A DNA stretch of 9,820 nucleotides from a bacterium. GTDB lineage: Bacteria; UBP18; UBA7526. The first letter of the stretch is position 1. The number at the start of each line of letters is the position of its first letter. A model generated the notes under the pieces. The model was not told the origin of the DNA and ran no database searches. It worked only from the letters and a program-made list of their open reading frames with translations. Below are positions 1-4,879 of this stretch, one piece after another. The DNA is taken from NCBI GenBank assembly GCA_011049955.1, contig DRGV01000015.1, positions 1-9,820 of the forward strand, given 5' to 3'. The position numbers and the translations under genes were made by a program.

Positions 1-117
1 GCGAAAGGCTTTCTTATTTCTGAGTGCTAACAAAGAAAGAGACAACTTGCTTGGCTTATTTCTGAGTGCTAACGAAGAAACAAGGTTCTTGAGCGTCAGC
101 GAAAGGCTTTCTTATTT
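1..117. repeat. Degenerate short direct repeats in intergenic DNA
   Basis: Two repeat pairs interleave. A 19-bp word beginning GCGAAAGGCTTTC occurs at 1-19 and exactly again at 99-117. A 26-bp word beginning CTTATTTCTGAGTGC occurs at 13-38 and again at 55-80 with one mismatch (position 32 A versus position 74 G). The spacing is irregular and the units overlap, so this is not a CRISPR array. No convincing gene lies in this stretch. It resembles the other mosaic repeats found between genes throughout the window. Confidence 0.75.
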
Positions 118-132
118 TAAGAGGGAAAAATA

Positions 133-234
133 GTGGTTATCAGGATACTTATCCTTTTATTGCCTATCTCCATCCTCATTCCATTCATCGTTTCCCAGAG
201 AACCCGAATTGGGAAGGGGAGGAAGAAGGGATGA
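133..234 (+). CDS. 33-aa single-helix membrane peptide (GTG start), coupled to the next gene
   Basis: A short reading frame starts with GTG at 133 and ends at TGA 232-234. A Shine-Dalgarno-like GAGGG lies at 121-125, seven bases upstream of the start. The peptide begins MVIRILILLLPISILIPF, one hydrophobic stretch of about 18 residues, followed by a basic tail (RTRIGKGRKKG). This is the pattern of a single-pass membrane peptide with a positively charged end. Its stop overlaps the start of the next gene as ATGA, which argues for real translation and coupling. I recognise no family. The size, the ribosome site and the 4-bp overlap are seen in the sequence; the membrane location is inferred. It could instead be a leader peptide that only controls entry to the downstream gene. 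Confidence 0.55.
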   Translation: MVIRILILLLPISILIPFIVSQRTRIGKGRKKG

Positions 235-707
235 GATTATTTGGTATTATCTTGGGATATATTGGCTTGCATCTCCTCTGGGGAAGGAAGGCCTCTTTCC
301 CTTATGCGGTAGGCTTTAACCTTAAATGGTATTTCATCTTCTTCTCTGGCTATCTGATAGACCTGGCGGTTCTCCTTCTTCTCTATTGGGGCTACGAGAG
401 AACCTTTAGTCTGAAACCCCTGGCTTGGGCCAAAGAAAAGATATTGACTTTTGAAGAAAGAATTTCAAGATCCCGCATGATTTCCTGGGCAAGGCCCATG
501 GGAAAGGCGAGCCTCTTTCTTATGCCCGCCATCCCTACCGCTGGTAGACCATTCAATATTTTATTCTTAACTCGTATCTTTAAATTAAAATATAAGGAAA
601 GCTTCTTTCTCTTTGCCCTGGGAAACCTCATCGGCACCATCATCTGGGTATCGGTGCTGGAGGGGATCATCACCTGGGCCAAGATCTTAGCCCTCCTCCA
701 TCATTGA
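231..707 (+). CDS. Small polytopic membrane protein, possibly of the small multidrug export / DedA-like type
   Basis: A 158-aa protein with hydrophobic segments at about residues 3-17, 32-54, 93-114 and 125-148. Between segments two and three is a charged stretch (67-84, AKEKILTFEERISRSR). The third segment is rich in Pro and Gly (MPAIPTAGRP, 98-107), and the fourth carries GNLIGTIIW (131-139). A P-and-G-rich re-entrant-like segment followed by a GN-containing helix recalls the putative small multidrug export family and DedA-like proteins, but this is resemblance by eye, not a firm assignment. The start is supported by GGAGG at 218-222, eight bases upstream, and by the ATGA overlap with the small upstream peptide. 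A terminator follows at 744-772, so this is the last gene of its unit and separate from the efflux operon. Function unknown. Confidence 0.8.
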   Translation: MRLFGIILGYIGLHLLWGRKASFPYAVGFNLKWYFIFFSGYLIDLAVLLLLYWGYERTFSLKPLAWAKEKILTFEERISRSRMISWARPMGKASLFLMPAIPTAGRPFNILFLTRIFKLKYKESFFLFALGNLIGTIIWVSVLEGIITWAKILALLHH

Positions 708-743
708 ACAAGTAAAAAGTAAAAGTAACAAATGAAAATTGAT

Positions 744-772
744 ACCCGAGGAATTTCTCTTCGGGTTTTTTT
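744..772 (+). terminator. Rho-independent terminator
   Basis: The stem ACCCGAGG (744-751) pairs with CTTCGGGT (759-766) with one G-T wobble, around a 7-base loop. A run of seven T (766-772) follows directly. It lies 37 bp after the stop of the 158-aa membrane protein and about 60 bp before the marR promoter, so it separates the two transcription units. Confidence 0.85.
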
Positions 773-780
773 ACTTTCAA

Positions 781-822
781 CTCCGTGTCTATCCGTAATA
801 AATCTGTGCTAATCCGTGTTCC
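781..822. repeat. Interspersed CCGTG/ATCCGT mosaic repeat
   Basis: The stretch contains the related words CCGTGTCTATCCGT and GTGCTAATCCGTG. This low-complexity pattern recurs in intergenic DNA of many uncultured bacterial genomes. It lies between the terminator and the marR promoter and shows no coding potential. Only the internal repetition is seen here; the wider distribution is from general familiarity. Confidence 0.5.
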
Positions 823-833
823 AAAGAAAAAAC

Positions 834-862
834 TTGACAAATAGTATTTCTTATGCTAAACT
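834..862 (+). promoter_or_regulatory. Promoter of the marR-efflux operon
   Basis: A perfect -35 box TTGACA (834-839) is followed, after 17 bp, by TAAACT (857-862). TG at 854-855 gives an extended -10 (TGCTAAACT). Transcription would start near 869, roughly 40 bases upstream of the marR start codon. This is the only strong promoter-like sequence I see ahead of the six-gene run. Confidence 0.75.
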
Positions 863-875
863 ATTAATAGCATAA
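851..875. promoter_or_regulatory. Inverted-repeat operator over the -10, probable MarR-family binding site
   Basis: TTATGCTA (851-858) and TAGCATAA (868-875) form an 8-bp perfect inverted repeat with a 9-bp spacer. It overlaps the extended -10 and the expected transcription start. A slightly offset outer pair, AGTAT (843-847) and ATACT (883-887), extends the dyad. MarR-family dimers bind AT-rich dyads of this sort and block polymerase. Autorepression by the adjacent marR product is inferred from position. Confidence 0.6.
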
Positions 876-899
876 AATATTTATACTACGAAATATCTT

Positions 900-905
900 A
901 GGAGG
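900..905 (+). promoter_or_regulatory. Consensus ribosome binding site of marR
   Basis: AGGAGG sits six bases before ATG 912 and settles the start of the marR gene. The same consensus reappears before the PII-like gene, while the pump genes have weaker sites. Confidence 0.8.
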
Positions 906-911
906 TTAAGG

Positions 912-1364
912 ATGAAAAAGTCCAAAATGGATAGATATATTTCTCGACTTGAAAATTTATTCCCCGATATCATGGAGGCGATGTCCTTTAAAATAGTGCA
1001 GGAACTGGCAGAACTTAACATTACCCTAGCGCAGTTTCAAGCCCTCTCTCTTTTGGCAGAAAAGAAGGGGTGTATCATGAGCGAGTTAGCCAGAGGGATG
1101 TCTCAGAGTTTTTCTGCTACAACCGGAATTGTGGACCGCCTGATAAGGAATAGTCTGGTAAGAAGAGAAAGGGATAAGAAAGATCGTAGGGTGGTGTGGG
1201 TCTTTATTACAAGTAAAGGAAAATATACTGTGGAGCAATTTAACAGATACAGAAAAGAGCATCTTATCTCTATTCTAAAGTCCCTAAAAGAGAAGGATAG
1301 AAAGACGCTCATCCAGGCCATGGAAATTTTCGCTCAAGCGATTAAAAAACAGAGGAGAAGATGA
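912..1364 (+). CDS. MarR-family transcriptional regulator
   Basis: A 150-aa protein of typical MarR length. The N-terminal helices (about 1-35) and the C-terminal helices (about 105-148) would form the dimer interface. The winged helix-turn-helix lies between them: MSELARGMSQSFSATTGIVD (56-75) covers the first helix through the recognition helix. The wing is at 85-104 and carries the family signature D88-x-x-D91-R92-R93. MarR proteins usually repress neighbouring efflux genes and release DNA when a small phenolic or hydrophobic ligand binds; that role here is inferred from context. The gene is first in the operon, directly behind a promoter with an operator-like dyad, and its stop overlaps the tolC start as ATGA, so the two are probably translationally coupled. 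The inducing ligand cannot be read from the sequence. Confidence 0.93.
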   Translation: MKKSKMDRYISRLENLFPDIMEAMSFKIVQELAELNITLAQFQALSLLAEKKGCIMSELARGMSQSFSATTGIVDRLIRNSLVRRERDKKDRRVVWVFITSKGKYTVEQFNRYRKEHLISILKSLKEKDRKTLIQAMEIFAQAIKKQRRR

Positions 1365-2926
1365 AAAAACTCTTCTTAGTTCTTCTTTTAACTTTTTGTT
1401 TATCGGCCCTTATTCTTTTTTTCTCCGAATCTCTTTTTGCTGAGCCTCAAGACCTTTCTACTTTTTTAGAGAACCTTGCGGGAGAGAGGGGGACTATTTC
1501 CCTATCCCTTCAGGATTGTATCTTTTTTGCTCTCAAGAATAATCTGGATGTGGCCGCTACTCGTCTTGTGCCCCAGATCAAAGAGACAGAAATTATAAAG
1601 GCAAAATCAGACTTTGATCCCGTGGCTACCCTGGATATTTCAACAGACAAATCCGAGACCCAAACCACTTCCGCTGCCCTTGCAGGCACTCTTGCCTCGG
1701 TGCAGAAGAATTATGACTTCAATGCCGGATTGAAGCAGAAGTTCCTGACTGGTGGGGATTATGATTTATCTTTTAAGAATAATCGCTTAGAGACCAACAG
1801 ACCCCTTGCCTTTCAGAGTCCCAATCCGGCCTATACCTCCAGCGTAATCTTCACTCTTACTCAGCCCTTATTAAGAGATTTTGGCATTGGGGTGAATAGG
1901 GCAGATATCCTCATCGCCAATAATAATAAGAATATCTCACTTGAAGAGTTAAGAAAAGAGGTAATCGATACTATAGCAGAGACAGAGAAGGCCTACTGGG
2001 AACTGGTCTTTGTCCTTGAGAATTCGAAGGTCAAGGAACTTTCCTTGAAACGAGCCAAGGATTTATTGGAAATTAACAAGGTACGGATGAAAGCGGGAAC
2101 TGTTTCTCAGATTGAGGTATTGGCTGCGGAAGCCGAAGTTGCCTCTCGCCAGCAAGAGGTCCTCATTGCCCAGAAGACGCTCTCTGATGCTCAGGATAAC
2201 CTGAAAGTAGTTACCAACCTCATCCAGGATCCAAAGCTCTGGAACTTTGATATTATCCCTTTAGACAAGCCCCACTTAGAAGCAAAAGAGATTAACCTGG
2301 TAGAGAGCGTGAGAACCGCTTTTCAGAAACGACCAGATTATCAACAAGCGAAGATTGATCTAAAAAACAGGGATATTAAGATAAAGGTAGCAAAGAATGA
2401 ACGTCTACCCATCCTGGACCTGAAAGGGAGTTTCGGCCTGAACGGCCTGGATCGTCATTACAATGATGCTTTTGATGAGATGAGTAAAGGTGACTATGAG
2501 TCCTGGTCTGCTGGCCTCTCTTTTGAATATCCCTTAGGGAACCGGGGAGCGAGGAGTAAGTATAAGAAGAAGCTTTTAGAGAAGGAGAAGGCCTTGATTG
2601 ATTTTAAGAATTTAGAACAGAAAATCATTGCCCAGGTTCGGGAAGCGGTGAGGGGAACCAATACCGATTATAAAAGGGTTGCTGCAGCAGAGACAGTAAG
2701 GAGACTGCGAGAAAGGAGACTATCAGCAGAGGAAGAGAGGTTTAAGGAAGGATTGACTACCACCCACGATATCTTAGAATACCAGGAGGATCTGGCCGAG
2801 GCACAGAGTAGCTATCTACGTTCAATCGTTGATTATAACAAATCCTTAATTAGCTTAGAGAAAGTAAAGGGAACGGTTTTGGAGAGAGAAAATATTCACT
2901 TGGAAGACGCGAATTATCGCGAATAA
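1361..2926 (+). CDS. tolC-like: TolC-family outer membrane efflux channel
   Basis: A 521-aa protein with a Sec signal peptide (MKKLFLVLLL at the start, probable cleavage after A27 in SLFA-EP). There is no lipobox Cys, so it is probably not a lipoprotein. Two tandem outer-membrane-efflux-protein repeats follow, at about 51-283 and 311-505. Each repeat has its own copy of the family's internal motif: KAGTVSQIEVLAAEAEVAS (244-262) and KEGLTTTHDILEYQEDLAEA (462-481). The family trimerises into a beta-barrel plus a long periplasmic alpha-barrel that carries substrates out from an RND pump and adaptor. It overlaps marR by 4 bp, and the adaptor and pump genes lie downstream in the same direction, so it is the exit duct of this system. 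The last residues, DANYRE, and the stop codon are encoded by an intergenic-type repeat (2906-2924), suggesting the original C-terminus was altered. Confidence 0.93.
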   Translation: MKKLFLVLLLTFCLSALILFFSESLFAEPQDLSTFLENLAGERGTISLSLQDCIFFALKNNLDVAATRLVPQIKETEIIKAKSDFDPVATLDISTDKSETQTTSAALAGTLASVQKNYDFNAGLKQKFLTGGDYDLSFKNNRLETNRPLAFQSPNPAYTSSVIFTLTQPLLRDFGIGVNRADILIANNNKNISLEELRKEVIDTIAETEKAYWELVFVLENSKVKELSLKRAKDLLEINKVRMKAGTVSQIEVLAAEAEVASRQQEVLIAQKTLSDAQDNLKVVTNLIQDPKLWNFDIIPLDKPHLEAKEINLVESVRTAFQKRPDYQQAKIDLKNRDIKIKVAKNERLPILDLKGSFGLNGLDRHYNDAFDEMSKGDYESWSAGLSFEYPLGNRGARSKYKKKLLEKEKALIDFKNLEQKIIAQVREAVRGTNTDYKRVAAAETVRRLRERRLSAEEERFKEGLTTTHDILEYQEDLAEAQSSYLRSIVDYNKSLISLEKVKGTVLERENIHLEDANYRE

Positions 2927-2954
2927 TAAATAAATGACGCGAATGGTCGCGAAT
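2906..2954. repeat. Two-copy 19-bp repeat that overruns the tolC stop codon
   Basis: GACGCGAATTATCGCGAAT (2906-2924) and GACGCGAATGGTCGCGAAT (2936-2954) differ at two positions. The first copy is coding: it encodes the last TolC residues and its final T begins the TAA stop. The second copy is intergenic. Each unit itself holds two CGCGAAT halves. Confidence 0.8.
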
Positions 2955-2965
2955 GGAAAAGCCTA

Positions 2966-3421
2966 ATGAAAGCGAGAATGGACTTGGTTACTATTTTTGG
3001 GATTGCCTTTGGTTATCTTGAAGCCATGGTTGTAGTCTATTTGCGCCGCATCCTTCCTCCTCTTCCCTGGGAAGTAATGAGTGTTGCGGAATTCAGTAAT
3101 CTCTTAAGGTCCCATGGGGTATTATTCTTAGAGCAGACGCGGGAGGCCTCTACTATCGTTATCCTCATAGCCATTGCTCTTTTAATAGGAAAAAAGAGAT
3201 CGGAGAAATGGGCCATCTTTCTGTGGGCCTTTGCCATCTGGGATATCTTTTACTATATTTGGCTCAAAGTACTCATTGGCTGGCCACCGAGTTTAGTAAC
3301 CATTGATTGTCTATTCCTAATCCCCGGCCCCCGGTTCGCCCCGGTCTTTGTTCCCCTTGTAGTTTCGTTAGTAATGATGGGTGTTGCAATCTTTCTTTTA
3401 CGTAAAGCAAAGAAGAGCTGA
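2966..3421 (+). CDS. Conserved four-helix membrane protein of unknown function
   Basis: A 151-aa protein with four likely membrane segments, at about 8-28, 62-76, 81-103 and 125-146. Conspicuous features are GYLEA (16-20, an acidic residue inside helix 1), the EQTREAST stretch just before helix 2 (56-63), and WDIFYYIWLKVLIGWPPSL in and after helix 3 (92-110). A proline-rich LIPGPRFAP loop (118-126) follows. I have seen this combination in unnamed conserved proteins, but I know of no function. It lies between tolC and the adaptor gene in the same direction, 39 bp after tolC, so it is probably co-transcribed; whether it works with the pump is open. The Shine-Dalgarno is weak at this ATG, and ATG 2978 (the MDLV start) is an alternative. 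A hairpin-rich GC-rich tract follows directly. Confidence 0.75.
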   Translation: MKARMDLVTIFGIAFGYLEAMVVVYLRRILPPLPWEVMSVAEFSNLLRSHGVLFLEQTREASTIVILIAIALLIGKKRSEKWAIFLWAFAIWDIFYYIWLKVLIGWPPSLVTIDCLFLIPGPRFAPVFVPLVVSLVMMGVAIFLLRKAKKS

Positions 3422-3423
3422 GA

Positions 3424-3506
3424 TGGTGAGACCATTTCCGCCGGAGGCGGACCTGCCTCTGGCATGGCGCGCGCCTGCCCCGTTGTCGTGAAGCAACTTT
3501 ACGGGG
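3424..3506. repeat. GC-rich hairpin cluster (REP-like intergenic element)
   Basis: Four consecutive short dyads fill this stretch. They are TGGT-GAG-ACCA (3424-3434); TCCGCC-GGA-GGCGGA (3437-3451), a 6-bp stem with a 3-base loop; GGCA/TGCC enclosing the palindrome GGCGCGCGCC (3461-3479); and CCCCGT (3478-3483) with ACGGGG (3501-3506). The tract is visibly richer in GC than the flanking genes. It lies between the four-helix protein and the adaptor gene and has no T-run, so it is not a classical terminator. It could stabilise or attenuate the message at the middle of the operon. Confidence 0.6.
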
Positions 3507-3545
3507 AATGGGCGAATAATTTTAAAGATAAATGGGAGAGAAAAA

Positions 3546-4451
3546 ATGAATAAAAGAAGAATTATTTTAGGAATGATAATCTTAGTAATAATTCTCATTA
3601 TCGTGGGAAGGATGGTGACTTCAAAGAGAGAAGCAAGGACGGACTCTGTTGAGGAAGGGGTTCCGGTAGAGGTAGTAAAGGTAATAAAGGAAGACTTTAA
3701 AGAGACCATCTCCTATACTGGGGATATCGAGGCAAAAGAGAGAATCGAGATTTATCCCCGGGTGAGTGGAAAGATTATTAAGAAGAATGTTGTGGAGGGT
3801 GATAGGATTAAGAAGCGTCAAACTATTGCTCTCATTGATCGAGATGAACCAGGCTTCAAGTTTGAACCCGCGCCAGTAGATTCCCTCTTGGGAGGAATAG
3901 TAGGTCGGGTCTACGTAGACTTGGGAGCTAAGGTAACCCCTCAGACACCGGTAGCATTAATCGTAGATATGGATAGGGTGAAAATCAAGATCGATGTTGT
4001 GGAAAGAGATCTCCCTAAGATTAAAATAGGACAAGAAGCCCAGATCAAAGTAGATGCCTATCCAGAAAAGGTCTTTACGGGCAAGGTGTGGAAGATAAGC
4101 CCAGTAGTCAATATTGAATCCCGAACCGCCCCCATAGAGACACTCATCTCCAACCCGAAGCATTTACTCAAACCCGGGATGTTTGCCCGTGTAGAGATAA
4201 CAACCAAAGAGAGCAAAGATACTTTCATCATTCCTCGTGATGCTTTAATGAAAGAAGAAGATTCAACCTTTGTCTTTATAGTCAAAGATAATCGGGCATT
4301 AAGAAAAGAAGTGACTACCGGGATGAGTGAGGAGAATTTGGTAGAGATAAAGGACAATCTGAACGCGGGAGAAGAAGTAATCGTTATGGGAAAGACCAGG
4401 GTAAAGGATGGCGACTTAGTGAGAGTGATCAGACAAATCAGTGATCGGTGA
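3546..4451 (+). CDS. RND efflux periplasmic adaptor (membrane fusion protein), short form
   Basis: A 301-aa protein anchored by one N-terminal helix (about 5-21). The first biotinyl-lipoyl half is at about 67-98 (PRVSGKIIKKNVVEGDRIKK, 71-90). The second half is at about 111-140 (GGIVGRVYVDLGAKVTPQTP, 116-135). A beta-barrel domain follows at about 143-222 (VERDLPKIKIGQEAQIKV, 152-169) and a membrane-proximal domain at about 226-296 (IIPRDALM and the GEEVIVMG/VKDGDLV end). The family links an inner-membrane pump to TolC. The two lipoyl halves are separated by only about 10-15 residues, so the alpha-hairpin that usually sits between them and meets TolC is absent. GGGAG at 3534-3538 supports the start. 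The final residues and the TGA come from a 13-bp repeat (4439-4451). The RND pump gene follows after 428 bp of non-coding DNA. Confidence 0.9.
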   Translation: MNKRRIILGMIILVIILIIVGRMVTSKREARTDSVEEGVPVEVVKVIKEDFKETISYTGDIEAKERIEIYPRVSGKIIKKNVVEGDRIKKRQTIALIDRDEPGFKFEPAPVDSLLGGIVGRVYVDLGAKVTPQTPVALIVDMDRVKIKIDVVERDLPKIKIGQEAQIKVDAYPEKVFTGKVWKISPVVNIESRTAPIETLISNPKHLLKPGMFARVEITTKESKDTFIIPRDALMKEEDSTFVFIVKDNRALRKEVTTGMSEENLVEIKDNLNAGEEVIVMGKTRVKDGDLVRVIRQISDR

Positions 4452-4465
4452 CCAGTGATCGGTGA
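4439..4465. repeat. Tandem 13-bp repeat supplying the adaptor stop codon
   Basis: CAGTGATCGGTGA occurs at 4439-4451 and again at 4453-4465, one base apart. The first copy encodes the last codons of the adaptor and its TGA stop; the second lies just outside. Confidence 0.85.
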
Positions 4466-4879
4466 ACAGTAAATATAGATTATCAGAATATCAGAGTCTC
4501 AGAATGAGAATGGACGCCAGGCAAACTGGCTAGATTCTTCGCGAGGCTCAGAATGCAGATGGTCAGAATACCAGATTTGGTAAATTCGAAATTCTAATAT
4601 CGAAACTCTAAACAATCTCTAAATTCAAATCTCAAATTTCTAAACTAACAATTCTCTGTTTCTTGTTTTGGTCATTTGAATTTTGAACATTTGTGCTTGT
4701 TTAGTATTTCGGATTTCGTGCTTCGGATTTTTGAAATTCTGATATCTGTCCTTCTCCCTGCCTCGACTGCCGTCGGGCAAGGCGGGCATCTGATAATCTG
4801 GTTATCTGATGTTCTTTTACTTTTTTGCTGTAAACTGTAAACTGGTTACTGTTAACTAACCGAACGAAGTGAGGAAGAA
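4452..4879. other. 428-bp non-coding mosaic between the adaptor and pump genes
   Basis: No frame here looks coding. The DNA is a patchwork of short related words: CAGAATATCAGAGTCTCAGA; GAAATTCTAATATC (4588-4601) matching GAAATTCTGATATC (4733-4746) with one change; and CTGTAAACTGTAAACTGG near 4826-4845. A small hairpin GCCAG-GCAAA-CTGGC lies at 4516-4530. No -35/-10 pair of good quality was found, so I assume the pump gene is read from upstream, although this gap is long for an operon. The ribosome site of the pump gene (GAGG, 4871-4874) lies inside a CGAACGAAGTGAGG word of the same repetitive style. Confidence 0.7.

Noticed and set aside
1..117. Possible CRISPR array
   Set aside because: Repeats overlap, differ in length, and have no regular spacers.
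3422..3515. tRNA-like or structured RNA gene
   Set aside because: The dyads are independent short stems without a cloverleaf, anticodon arm or CCA end.
3253..3709. Two - strand frames across the hairpin cluster and adaptor start
   Set aside because: They run through the hairpin repeats and antisense of two well-supported + strand genes, with no domain pattern.
4452..4879. Hidden small gene or separate promoter for the pump
   Set aside because: All frames are interrupted, and no -35/-10 pair with good spacing was found; the sequence is repeat mosaic.
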